Shown piece by piece: positions 34,409 through 44,041 of a DNA stretch of 64,000 nucleotides. A program made the translations under genes and the position numbers. Position 1 is the stretch's first letter, and every line of letters starts with the position of its first letter. The notes under the pieces were generated by a model, which saw only the letters and a program-made list of their open reading frames with translations, searched no databases and had not been told where the DNA came from. The stretch lies in NCBI GenBank assembly GCA_024275485.1, contig JAJRZA010000067.1, forward strand, positions 1-64,000, written 5' to 3'. The stretch comes from Candidatus Krumholzibacteriota bacterium (GTDB lineage: Bacteria > Krumholzibacteriota > Krumholzibacteriia > LZORAL124-64-63).

Positions 34409-35599
34409 ATGATGACCCAGGCCCAGAAGTCCAGAAAAAATCTGAACCCGTGGATTTACTTCAATTTTCTGCTGTGTTTGACCATTCCATTCCTGGTAAA
34501 CGGATGCGGCGGAAACGACTCTCCCACCAACCCCAATCCAGGTGAGATGGATACCTCCGGTGATATTGAATACTCCCGTAACCGCAACAGCGCCGGGGCC
34601 GTTGTTCCTATCCTGCCGGAAAGCGCTGGGGGATTTGACAGCATCGAAGTGGACAGCCCTTCCATGGCCGTTGATGGCGGTCGGCCGGCCGGTGACAAGT
34701 TCATGCTTTATTACGAAGCGGACGGGCCCGGGGGAACCACCATTGGACTGGTCACATCTTCTGAAGAAGACCTCCTGCCGGTGACCCTGAACCGCACCCA
34801 GGTTGTTGGTCTGGGACCCGCAGGAGGGCCTTACAGTTCCGCCGCAACCGATCCCACCGTTATCGTGGATAAAAGAGTTGGCCAGGAGAATAGCCGCTAC
34901 AAAATCTGGTTTGAAGGTCGGTCTGGCACCAATGGGCAAACCAGCACCATCTTGTACGGCACCTCGAGCGATGGAATTTCCTGGTCCTCCTTCACTCCTT
35001 GCCAGGGTCTGGCTGTCAACATCACCCAGGTTCGCGCTGCCGACCCCAGCGTCATCTTGGATGGCAACACCTACAAAATGTGGTTTGAGGCCATCTCTAC
35101 CTCCTCCGGAGGGCTGGATGGTGTCCAATCCGTCGGTTACGCGGAATCGGTTGATGGGGTCAATTGGGTAGTCAAGGGGCCAGGCGGCAGCCAGGGGGAA
35201 ACGGCACAAGCCGTTTTTACCGCCGCCGGCGGGACCGCATTTGATTCCTATAGTGTGGGATCGCCCTCGGTGGTGCATGACCCTGACGACGCCACCGCTC
35301 CCTGGAAGCTGTGGTACGAAGCCGGCAACACGTCTTTCGATGTGCAAAACACCATCGGTTACGCCACCAGCATTGATGGATTTACCTGGAATCGATCTCC
35401 ATTGCCGATGCTCAATCCCAGTAGCGACAACCGCATTCCCCTACCCTTTGATTCCGGTGATCTGGAGCATCCTTGCGCTTTCATCAACACTTCGATTCCC
35501 CTGAACATTGAAGGCCATTTCCTGTTGTGGTATTCGGGCGATTCCGAAGGCAGCCTGACCCCCAACCGGATCGGTATTGTGAAGGGCAGGACCCCGTAA
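34409..35599 (+). CDS. beta-propeller (GH43/GH130-like fold) lipoprotein
   Basis: A protein of 396 residues. The ATG at 34409 has GAGG upstream. A signal peptide ends in a lipobox-like FLVNGCGG, so the Cys near residue 34 is the likely lipid anchor. The mature part shows repeated blades of the five-bladed glycosidase propeller: ATDPTVIV...YKIWFEG, AADPSVIL...YKMWFEA, VGSPSVVH...WKLWYEA and LEHPCAFI...FLLWYSG. Each W-Y/F-E/S-G element is followed by an IGYATS/ILYGTS strand and a D-G-x-x-W turn. It resembles GH32/43/130-type proteins, but catalytic acids cannot be confirmed. The sigma-54 promoter and adjacent regulator suggest it binds or trims the island's glycan (inference). Confidence 0.8.
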   Translation: MMTQAQKSRKNLNPWIYFNFLLCLTIPFLVNGCGGNDSPTNPNPGEMDTSGDIEYSRNRNSAGAVVPILPESAGGFDSIEVDSPSMAVDGGRPAGDKFMLYYEADGPGGTTIGLVTSSEEDLLPVTLNRTQVVGLGPAGGPYSSAATDPTVIVDKRVGQENSRYKIWFEGRSGTNGQTSTILYGTSSDGISWSSFTPCQGLAVNITQVRAADPSVILDGNTYKMWFEAISTSSGGLDGVQSVGYAESVDGVNWVVKGPGGSQGETAQAVFTAAGGTAFDSYSVGSPSVVHDPDDATAPWKLWYEAGNTSFDVQNTIGYATSIDGFTWNRSPLPMLNPSSDNRIPLPFDSGDLEHPCAFINTSIPLNIEGHFLLWYSGDSEGSLTPNRIGIVKGRTP

Positions 35600-35679
35600 A
35601 AAAATTGATCTGAATTGGTTGTTTTTCCCAGGGGTCATGTCGTTTGCTCGAGGAGGGGCAATCCGTCAAAAAAAGAGTA

Positions 35680-35700
35680 GGGAGGGCCAGGTGCCCTCCC
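35680..35700 (-). terminator. intrinsic terminator after nuclease gene
   Basis: Perfect 8-bp inverted repeat GGGAGGGC / GCCCTCCC with loop CAGGT. On the minus strand it is followed by TACTCTTTTTTT. It lies 25 bases past the stop of the nuclease gene, in the convergent gap with the lipoprotein gene. Confidence 0.85.
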
Positions 35701-35725
35701 GGTTCTTCATTCAAAAGCCATGAAG

Positions 35726-36829
35726 TTACCACACGCCAGCAGACCGTTCGCTCTCGACGGCAGCCTGTACGGCGGTAGGCAGTCCGGACAGAAAGTCCAG
35801 ACCAGTGAGGGCCTCGATATCGTCCACGCTGCGCAGGTACTGGGCGATCTCTCGCTCCGACCCTGCGACGGTGTCGAAGTGGGGCACAATGAAGGCCAGC
35901 ACGTCTGGTGCATCCAGGTAGCGCATGTCCACAATGATCTTGAAAAAGCCCGTGGGCACGGCCACGTTTCCAGGGCCGACCACGTTGTAGAGCATTTGGT
36001 TTTCAGTGTCGGGTTGGCGGTCAATAGACTGCAGGTGGGATCGAGCCTCAAACACCGGGCCAATGATAACGGTCAGGTCCTCGCGGGCCAGCACCCAGCG
36101 CCGTACCCCGTTTTCAATACGCAGCCAGACGCTGCCGTTGAAGCCGCTGCCGATCTGGGGAGCAATATTCGACAACAGGTTGGCCTGGGCCTCTGCCTGG
36201 GCGCTCCAAAGCATGTCATCAGCCGGCGCCATGTGCCCCCGAACGTAGTCGCTGCTCACCGAAGCGTAATCGGTCAAGGTCGACCGTGCCGATGCCGGCA
36301 GGGCCGAATCCTCGTCGAAGCTGTCGGTGCGTTCCAACACCTCGGCTTCGGACCGCTGGCTGGTCAGGCGGTACTGGATCCAGGCCGGGATCTTGAGCTG
36401 GGCATTGTAGCCCACTACGAAACCACGGTTTTCGAGGATCTCGTAGCCCAGGGGACGTCCCACTGCTAGGTGGAAGTTCTCCATCGCGGAAGCAGACCCG
36501 GTAGTTCTGGTCGCGCTTGGATTGAGTGCCATCACCAATTCACCGGCCGCCGGTCCCTCATGCAACCGTACGACGTAACGCGAAACCCAGCCTGAACCGC
36601 CGTCCGGCAAAAAGACCTGGTAATATCGTTCGGTCTGTCCGGTGGTGACGAGGTCGAGGTTGTCGCCACGCTCAAGCCGCAGCAACTCTGTGGCAGCAAG
36701 ATGATGCCCATCTCGAACAATGGCGCTGCGACTGGCCTCCACATGGAACCGTGGGCCGACAGACTCCTGGGCTCTGGCCAAGCCGCATCCAAGAATCAGT
36801 GCAATCAAAAAGAGGATCGTAACTCGCAT
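35726..36829 (-). CDS. secreted DNA/RNA non-specific endonuclease with SH3-like N-terminal domain
   Basis: A protein of 367 residues with a signal peptide (MRVTILFLIALILGCGLARA). Cleavage near ARA-Q is likely, though ILGC could also act as a lipobox. Residues about 35-90 look like a bacterial SH3 domain (LLRLERGDNLDLV, YYQVFLPDGGSGWVSRYVVRL). The NUC1/NucA endonuclease domain follows: YVRGHMAPADDM (catalytic His about 199) and NLLSNIAPQIGSGFNGSVW (metal-site Asn about 221). The usual Asp of DRGH is Val here. Such enzymes degrade DNA and RNA outside the cytoplasm for nutrition or defence. It is the last gene of a unit with the small membrane protein 15 bp upstream. Confidence 0.88.
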   Translation of the reverse strand: MRVTILFLIALILGCGLARAQESVGPRFHVEASRSAIVRDGHHLAATELLRLERGDNLDLVTTGQTERYYQVFLPDGGSGWVSRYVVRLHEGPAAGELVMALNPSATRTTGSASAMENFHLAVGRPLGYEILENRGFVVGYNAQLKIPAWIQYRLTSQRSEAEVLERTDSFDEDSALPASARSTLTDYASVSSDYVRGHMAPADDMLWSAQAEAQANLLSNIAPQIGSGFNGSVWLRIENGVRRWVLAREDLTVIIGPVFEARSHLQSIDRQPDTENQMLYNVVGPGNVAVPTGFFKIIVDMRYLDAPDVLAFIVPHFDTVAGSEREIAQYLRSVDDIEALTGLDFLSGLPTAVQAAVESERSAGVW

Positions 36830-36844
36830 GGTTTCACCTCTCTT

Positions 36845-37285
36845 TCAAATGTCACCATCTTTGAGACGACGACGCTCTCGTTGGGCACTGCTCATGACCC
36901 CCATCACGTCCTGGAAGAGAACCACCGAACTCTTGCTACCGCCGGCTATGATCGCCGCAGTCAACACCATACCAAACTTGCCCGTCTGGTCGGTGAGAAA
37001 GATGATGCTCACCACGTCGAATTCCCACCTCAGGCACACGATCAATGCCAAACCGAAGGCCAGGAATTCCTTGAGGGGTACCCGCTTGGCGGCAGGGATC
37101 CTGGCCTGCTTTGCCACTGTATCACCACCGGACGAGTCCACCCGAGGATCCTCTAAATTTCGAATCCACCAATGAGATTCGAACAGCAGTGCCAAGGCCC
37201 GCTCCACGAGAAAGGACAGGACTATGACTCCCACCAGGGCCTCTAGGGTGCGCTCCCAGTCCAGGTGGAACAGATTCGGATCCAT
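36845..37285 (-). CDS. small membrane protein of unknown function next to secreted nuclease
   Basis: A protein of 146 residues with a GGGAGG ribosome site. I do not recognise a family. It has three hydrophobic segments, at about 15-35 (LEALVGVIVLSFLVERALALL), 70-90 (FLAFGLALIVCL) and 105-118 (MVLTAAIIAGGS). An acidic/polar loop lies between the first two, and a positively charged C-terminus (SAQRERRRLK) suggests the C-terminal end is cytoplasmic. It lies between the M1 aminopeptidase (38 bp) and the nuclease (15 bp) on the same strand. A role linked to nuclease export or protection is possible but not shown. Confidence 0.65.
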   Translation of the reverse strand: MDPNLFHLDWERTLEALVGVIVLSFLVERALALLFESHWWIRNLEDPRVDSSGGDTVAKQARIPAAKRVPLKEFLAFGLALIVCLRWEFDVVSIIFLTDQTGKFGMVLTAAIIAGGSKSSVVLFQDVMGVMSSAQRERRRLKDGDI

Positions 37286-37323
37286 GTGAAAACCTCCCTA
37301 CCACGGCAATCAGGGTCAAGAAC

Positions 37324-39096
37324 CTACCCGGAAAAAATCTTCTCCAAACCGACTTTGGCAATGAAATGATAGCCGCCGGCATTCTTGGCGAAAACATCGG
37401 CAGCCAAGGCCCTGGTATTTTCATTGCCGTGCAGGGCGCTGTACAAGGGCTTTAGATATTTCATCCGCCCCACCTCACCCAGGAAGCTGGCGGTGCGATC
37501 ATAAGCCGGTTCAAAGCTGCTGTTGATGGCAATTTCCAGCCAGTTGCAAAGGATTTCGCAGTTGCCCTGCTCGTTCAGCAAGAAATTGTCGTTCAGCCAG
37601 GCGCAATCTTCACTGGTCAAGCACTTGGGCAAGGCCTGCAGGAAGATCTGCCAGTCTTCGGGGCTCCAGTTCTGGGCTTCGTTCACTTCAGGACGGATGC
37701 CATCGGTCCAGCCCTTGGCCAGGCCTTCCAGCATTTCCAGGCGCGCCGAGGCAAATACCGGAGCGTTGGCCGGCAGGTCCGGTTGGTGGATCCATTCTTC
37801 GGCACCAACCTGATCAGCCACCCCAGGCAATTCCTTGTTCAGGAATTCTTCGAACTCGGCGGTGGTCAAGGAGGTGAAAGCAAAATGATCAATGTACTTT
37901 TTCACGAAGGCGTCAAACTTTTCGCGTCCAACGGTTTCTTCCAGCAAAGCTACAAACAGGAAACCCTTTTCGTAGGGAACCAGAGAGTAGAATTCATCCG
38001 GATCACCGCCTTCACCATTGATTTCAAGTTTGGTAAATTCAGACCCCTTACCAAAACTGTTCATGGCTTCCAACAGGCCATTGCGACCGATGGCGGCGCT
38101 CAAGCTCTTGGCCTCCAGGCCTTCCAAATTCTCCAGAATCCGGCGCTCGGCCCACACGGTGAATCCTTCGTTCAGCCAGAAATCATTGATGCTTGCGTTG
38201 GTCACCAGATTGCCGGTCCAGCTGTGAGCCAATTCGTGGGCGAGTACATTGACCAGGCTGCGATCGCCTGCCAACAGGGTGGGAGTCAGAAAGGTCAGAC
38301 GGGGGTTTTCCATGCCTCCGTACGGAAACGAAGGAGGCATCACCAGGAAATCGAATCGATCCCAGAGGTACGGACCAAAAATATCCTCGGCGGCAAGCAA
38401 CATCTTGTCCACTTCGGCAAATTCCCAGGCAGATTTTTCCATCATTTCAGGCTCGGTATAGCAGGTCGAGCGGGGCCCAAGGTCCTTCGAGGCAATATTT
38501 CCAACGGCAAAAGCGAACAAATAGGGGGGAATGCTCTGGGGCATGGCAAAGTTGAAGGTAGTCATGCCGGCTTTACCGGCGGGACTTTTCTCACCGGGAG
38601 CCGCAGCCATAACCACGGCCAACTCCTCGGGCACGGTCATGCTGCAGTTGAATGTGAATCGGGCCAGGGGTGTATCCTGACAAGGGATGACACTGCGGGC
38701 GTGAATGGCCTGACACTGGCTGAAAAGATAAGGGTGCTTGCCACCGGCGGTTTGGGCGGGATCCAACCATTGCAGAGCCGATGCTTCCGGGCTGGTGGTA
38801 AAATCTATGCTGAATTTTTCGGTGCCATCGGGCAGGTTGACCCGTAGGCGTGACCCGAGAACGGAATCGGCCTCGGCCAGCTCAAATTCAACCTCGTTGC
38901 CGGCATTATCGCGGGCTGCCTGGATAGTCAGATCGCGGGTATCGAGATCCATTGGACCACCCATGGCTTTGGCCAGGTGAAAATCGGCTTTTCCGGTGAT
39001 GGTTTTGCTGGAAAAATCGACCGTAAGATCAAGATCCATGCTCTGGACACGGCCCTGGTTCAAATCGGTATAAGAATGGGGATCGCGGTGGCTCAC
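37324..39096 (-). CDS. cytosolic M1 aminopeptidase (leukotriene-A4-hydrolase-like)
   Basis: A protein of 590 residues from a GTG with GGAGG six bases upstream (MSHRDPHSYTDLN). It has no signal peptide. The exopeptidase motif GGMEN is at about 260-264 and the zinc site HELAHSWTGN at 287, with the third ligand Glu at about 310, the HEXXH-x18-E pattern. The substrate motif upstream is SQCQAIHARSVIPCQDTP, and the C-terminal third is the helical LTA4H domain. It should remove N-terminal residues from peptides in the cytoplasm. A second, secreted M1 enzyme is encoded at 47314-49356. A longer frame starting at a TTG (39129) has no ribosome site. Confidence 0.93.
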   Translation of the reverse strand: MSHRDPHSYTDLNQGRVQSMDLDLTVDFSSKTITGKADFHLAKAMGGPMDLDTRDLTIQAARDNAGNEVEFELAEADSVLGSRLRVNLPDGTEKFSIDFTTSPEASALQWLDPAQTAGGKHPYLFSQCQAIHARSVIPCQDTPLARFTFNCSMTVPEELAVVMAAAPGEKSPAGKAGMTTFNFAMPQSIPPYLFAFAVGNIASKDLGPRSTCYTEPEMMEKSAWEFAEVDKMLLAAEDIFGPYLWDRFDFLVMPPSFPYGGMENPRLTFLTPTLLAGDRSLVNVLAHELAHSWTGNLVTNASINDFWLNEGFTVWAERRILENLEGLEAKSLSAAIGRNGLLEAMNSFGKGSEFTKLEINGEGGDPDEFYSLVPYEKGFLFVALLEETVGREKFDAFVKKYIDHFAFTSLTTAEFEEFLNKELPGVADQVGAEEWIHQPDLPANAPVFASARLEMLEGLAKGWTDGIRPEVNEAQNWSPEDWQIFLQALPKCLTSEDCAWLNDNFLLNEQGNCEILCNWLEIAINSSFEPAYDRTASFLGEVGRMKYLKPLYSALHGNENTRALAADVFAKNAGGYHFIAKVGLEKIFSG

Positions 39097-39200
39097 GGAG
39101 CACCTCCAAGCTTCTAGGGAGCATTTCAAACAATGGAATGAGTATTGTCATTGTCGCCTCGAACGCCCGAAACCGCAAGTCCAAGAATGTGTGGCCGGTT

Positions 39201-40847
39201 TTAGGCCTGTCCCTCCACTTCCTTGCTTGCCGACTCCACTGGTGTGACCACACCTTCATCCGGATGATCCTTCACAACACCGACAAATTCGGTGAGGTTT
39301 GCGAGGAAACAATCAACCAACTCGGGATCAAAGTGGGAGCCACGGCCCTTCCGCAGCAGGGCCACAACTTCGATTAGTTCCTTGGCCTCACGGTACACCC
39401 GTTTGTTGATGACTGCGTCAAAGACATCCACCAAAGCCGTGATGCGCCCAAAAATATGGATTTTTTCTCCAGCCAGACCGTTGGGATAACCCTGCCCGTC
39501 CCACCTTTCATGATGCTGGTGAGCCACCAGGGCGGCCGAATGCATTATGCGTCGCTCGCTCTTGCCCAGGATTTCCCAGCCGATGGTGGTATGGGTTTTC
39601 ATCACCTTGTATTCCTCGTCCGACAATCGGTCGGGTTTGTGCAGGATGGCGTCCGCAATGCCCACTTTGCCGACATCATGCATGGGCGCAGCCAGACGCA
39701 GGATCGCCGCTTCCTCAGGATCCAGACCCGTGCGCAGAGCCAACAACTGGGCCATTTTGCCCACCCGCAGCACATGATTGGCAGTTTCCTTGCTGCGAGT
39801 TTCAACCACTTCGCCCAGAGTATGGATGATCTCTTTCTGGGTTTCGATGATCTCAAGGCTCAGGTTCACGTTGTGAAAGGCCATGGCGACGGTGGACATG
39901 TAAATGCGAATCAGGTCCTGATCCAGAGGATGCAATTCGGATCGACCTTTGAGAAGAAAAAGAATTTCTTCATCGTTGTCCGCCCGAATACAACACACGT
40001 AACTGTGATTGAAGAAAAAATCCGTTCCCTGACGATCGGCCCGCTGGACCATGGCCCGAGTGGTGTCGGGGACCACATCGGCGACCCGGCGTTCTCTCAT
40101 TGTGGAGAAACGCCCGGTGCCGCAATCGATCAAAAAATTACCATCCTGCCTGCGGGCAAACAATCCTGAGTACATCTCCTGGCAGTGGTTACCATCATCG
40201 CCATTGGCAAGAACCACCAGTTGTTTAAGCACGCTGCAGGCGAATTCATTGCGGGAACGCCATTCAAAAAGCGAAGTGCTGGCATTGATGACTCTCTGCA
40301 GTCCCTGGTTGCGGGTGGCCATGAATTGAATATCTCGCCAGGAGCGCAAGGCACTGGTAATGGTGGTGAAGAGTTTTTGCGCCGTCAGTTCCGTTTTGGC
40401 CTTGTAGTCGTTGATATCGTAACGTTTGACAACCTCGTATTCGGGAGCCTGGCCCGGCTGTCCGGTGCGCAGAATGATGCGGATGTCCCGGTTTTCCATC
40501 ACCTGACGAATGTGATGCACCAACTTCAAACCGGAATCCTCGCACTCCATGACCACATCCAGCAGGATGATGGCAATGTCAGGATTTTCCCGCAAAACCG
40601 TTCTCGCACCAGCACCGGAATAGGCGCTAAGCAGGGTCAGTCCACGGTCTTCAAACTCGTAGTTTCTCAGGACCAGGCAAGTCAGCAAGTGGACTTCTTC
40701 TTCGTCGTCAACGATTAGCAGCTTCCAGGTTGCTTCTTGAGGACTTGACTTACTATTTTCAACATTGGGCTGGGACCGGCTCTTGTCCGCAACCGCGAAG
40801 CTCAGGATTTCCGGTTTTTTTTCACTGGTCCGTGTGATATCAGCCAT
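39201..40847 (-). CDS. response regulator with DUF3369 and HD-GYP domain (c-di-GMP phosphodiesterase type)
   Basis: A protein of 548 residues. The receiver (about 42-165) has acidic D47/D48 and phospho-acceptor Asp 97 in ILLDVVM. A DUF3369-like middle region follows (about 190-330). The HD-GYP domain then has MHDVGKVGI, HHERWDGQGYPNGLAGE and ITALVDVFDAVIN, with all metal and GYP residues present. HD-GYP proteins hydrolyse cyclic di-GMP. Its ATG overlaps the stop of the upstream sensor kinase by 8 bp, so the two are a pair. That kinase is frameshifted, which may leave this regulator without its own sensor. Confidence 0.93.
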   Translation of the reverse strand: MADITRTSEKKPEILSFAVADKSRSQPNVENSKSSPQEATWKLLIVDDEEEVHLLTCLVLRNYEFEDRGLTLLSAYSGAGARTVLRENPDIAIILLDVVMECEDSGLKLVHHIRQVMENRDIRIILRTGQPGQAPEYEVVKRYDINDYKAKTELTAQKLFTTITSALRSWRDIQFMATRNQGLQRVINASTSLFEWRSRNEFACSVLKQLVVLANGDDGNHCQEMYSGLFARRQDGNFLIDCGTGRFSTMRERRVADVVPDTTRAMVQRADRQGTDFFFNHSYVCCIRADNDEEILFLLKGRSELHPLDQDLIRIYMSTVAMAFHNVNLSLEIIETQKEIIHTLGEVVETRSKETANHVLRVGKMAQLLALRTGLDPEEAAILRLAAPMHDVGKVGIADAILHKPDRLSDEEYKVMKTHTTIGWEILGKSERRIMHSAALVAHQHHERWDGQGYPNGLAGEKIHIFGRITALVDVFDAVINKRVYREAKELIEVVALLRKGRGSHFDPELVDCFLANLTEFVGVVKDHPDEGVVTPVESASKEVEGQA

Positions 40848-43800
40848 GTTCCACCTCTGCCCTCAAAGGGACGCTGATAGTGAATCGGGTGCCTTTGTCA
40901 GGTTTACTAGTACAGGTGATGCTTCCACCCAAATTTTGGTTGACGTTGGTATAAACTATGTGCATCCCGAGACCGGTGCCTCCACGGCCTCGCTTGGTAG
41001 TGAAGAACGGTTCGTAAATCCTCGCCAAATCCTTTCGGTTCATTCCGTTGCCATTGTCGGTGTACTCAATGATGATTCCAGAGTTTTCAAGGCGGACGGA
41101 AATATTGATTTGTCCGACCAACAGTCCTTCAAAACCATGATTCAGGGAATTCATGATCAGGTTTGACAGAACCTGGTACATGGACCCCGGATCACATTTC
41201 ATTTCCAGGTCATCCGGGCATTCCAATCGGATGTTAAAACCGGTGTTGCGCAGACGAGGGTTGACGCTCCGCACCACATCCCCAAGATATTCCTTCAGGT
41301 TGAATATCCTCTCCAGTCCGGCGGATTGATCGGTGGCAACCAGCTTGAAATTTTGCATGAGATCCGCTGCCCGATTCAAATTTTTCGTGATCATTTCCGA
41401 TGACTCCCGGGACGACTCCAGGAACTCCTCAAAATCCGTACGTGTCAACCCACCATTGGAGTAGGCCTGCATGCATTGATGCACTTCCTGGGAAAGATGC
41501 GAAGCAGCCGTTACTCCAATCCCCAGCGGAGTATTGATTTCATGGGACAGGCCGGCCACCAGACTTCCGAGGGCGGCCAGTTTTTCCTGCTCCACCAACT
41601 GCCGCTGGGCCTCCTGGATCAGTTCCAGATTATGGCGGGCCTCGGTCACGTCCCGACCAATGCCTTCCACGGAAGTAACTTCACCGGCAAGACTGAAGAC
41701 CGGCACTTCCAGGATTTCCATGATTTTTGTGGAGCCGTCGCGGCAGGTGACATGGAGGTCCCATGGTGATTGGCGGAATCCCAGCAACGATTTCTCAGCC
41801 ATTACCCGGGCCTTTTGGTTGATGCTCCTCTTCATGTCCTTCTTCAGGGAATGGGCCATGTCTTCCAGGTGTTCAAAACCAAGGATATTGCGATGCGAAG
41901 GACTGACATAGGTGAAGGTCCGCTCGGTACTCTGGGAATAGAAGATGTAACCTTCCTGCAGGCTTTCAATGATGCGACGGAACCGCGCTTCACTCATGCG
42001 CAAGGCGGAGTTGGTTGCCAACAATTCCCGGGTGCTGTCGACTATCCGTTGCTCCAGGCCTTCGTTCAACTTGTGGATGTGGGCTTCAGCCTCGCGGATG
42101 GTGGTCAGGTCTGAAACGATGGCAAACCCACCCTGGAATCCCCCCTCTTCATCCTGGATGGTTGCCGGACTGATGCGGGCCGGGAGAGTGGTGCCATCAG
42201 ATCGGGGAACATCAAGTTCAAGGGCCTCACCGGACGACAGGTCCCAACCTGGCCAATCCTCCAGCGAATCGTATATGCCAAGACCGGGGTACAACGATTC
42301 TAGAGATGCGCCCAGAATATCTTCTTTTTCCAACCCCAACATCCGGCACAAACTGTCGTTGATGAAGGTGATGTTGCCAGCGGCCGAGACCACTCCCATG
42401 CCGTCGTTCATGGTTTCAACCAGACGGCGATATTTATCTTCACTGTTGAGCAGGGCCTGCTCGGATTTCTTTCGATCGGTGATATCGCGCATGGATTGGA
42501 TTGCACCAATGACCTGGCCGTCTTCATCGAGCAGGGCTGAAGAGGTCAACCCCAGGTATGCTCCCTGGCCGCCGTTCAAAAGTGGAACAAACGACTCCGC
42601 ATAAAGGGTCGTGCGGTTCACTTCCACAAAGTCGTAGAGTTGACTCCACTGGCTGGGATCAACATCGCCAAAATGGTTGATCAGGGTCGGCAAACGCTCA
42701 CCATAGAATGGCTCGGCGTAGGCATAGTCGCCTTTGCCCTGCATTTCCTTTTTGGAGATCCCGGTCAACTCTTCCATGGCTCGATTCCAGGCAACGACTT
42801 CCTGGCGTTGGTTGATCACGAAAGTGGCGTCAGGAAGAAACTCCACAATGTGCTCGAGCTTCCGGTTTGCATCGGTCAATTCTTGTTGGTCGGCCAGCCT
42901 TTGACGGGCTCCGGTATAGGCTTCGGCCAGTACGTGGAACAGGCGCAGGTCACTTTCGGTCCATTGTGCGATCCGACCCACCGTGCTGAAAATCAGTATC
43001 CCCACCAGATTTTCATGCACCCGGATGGGCAGACATACCACCGAGACGAGGTTGTACTTGCGCCATTTGGTACGGCAGGGTGTTGCCATCGGAACCCACA
43101 TCTGCCAACAGGCAGCAATCCGCGCCAATCAATTCCGCCACCAGCTGCAGCACCCGGGAAAGAGCATCTTCAACCCCTTTATGACCAGCTCCCCCAAAGC
43201 TGTTCAAAATAGTGGTGATGGCTTCTTCGGTGGCCTCTTTCTGGAACAGTGCCCGGCTCTTATTCTCCTCCCGGCTGATGTCATCAAGAACCAGACGAAG
43301 GCCTTGCACAGAAAATTTCACATCACCCGGGATGCACTCCCCGGTCATCCTCACTGGAAAGATCGCCCCGGAATCCCCCTGCAAGCGGAATCGAGGGCTA
43401 AACCCATTTTTGCCCCCCAAAAGATCCTGGAAATGAGCCTCGAAAGCCACGCGATCGTTGGTATGAATGATTTCGAACACTGTGGAAGGGTGAAGGAAAC
43501 GGCCATTTTCAGGCAAAAATAGTTTCTGCCAGGGTCCGTTGATATACAGGATGTGCCCCGAGCAATCGGTTTCCATCACGATCTGGGGCATGATATTGCC
43601 AAAGCCCAGAACCCTTTGCTGGACATCTTGATTGGTTTTTCCCAGTTGGCGGTTGCGGGCGGTCAGAATAGCCTGCTGGATTAGCCACCGACGTTGGGCA
43701 TGAATGAATGCCAACGCGAAGGCGACCACCAGAAACATGGACAGCAGGAATAAAGGCAATGGAAGGGAAAAGGAGGCCAGCACAGTAATAGGGCCCGGTG

Positions 43801-43957
43801 AGTGACTTGCCGGAGTGCTGATGATACTGCCAATGCCTTCCCAGAACATGTGGGCAAGCCCCCCCTTTATGGGCATCCATGCCGGATAGACCCTGGTTCC
43901 TTCCAGCGAGGCGTCGACGAGGTCGCTAACGTTATCATAGCTGCCATCGAAGGTCAA
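40840..43957 (-). pseudogene. multi-PAS/GAF sensor histidine kinase split by a frameshift
   Basis: Two overlapping frames together make one kinase. The 5' frame (43957-43013) has one membrane helix at about residues 58-84, a PAS domain (about 115-225) and the start of a GAF domain (VEDALSRVLQLVAELIGADC). The 3' frame runs to 40840 and carries the rest of the GAF domain (YNLVSVVCLPIRVHENLVG), three PAS domains, HisKA (LAALGSLVAGLSHEINTPLG, phospho-His) and HATPase (NLIMNSLNHGF, GRGGTGLGMHIV). The switch lies between about 43040 and 43100, and roughly 40 GAF residues also seem to be missing there. The N-terminus has no first helix and only a weak TTG start. Natural decay or an assembly error are both possible. 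Confidence 0.75.
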
Positions 43958-44041
43958 GGCTGCCGCATGATTTCATCAACCTTTTTTAAAGATCTCTTTA
44001 TTTTACTATCTGATGGTCGAGGGATGTTCCAATATTTTAAA

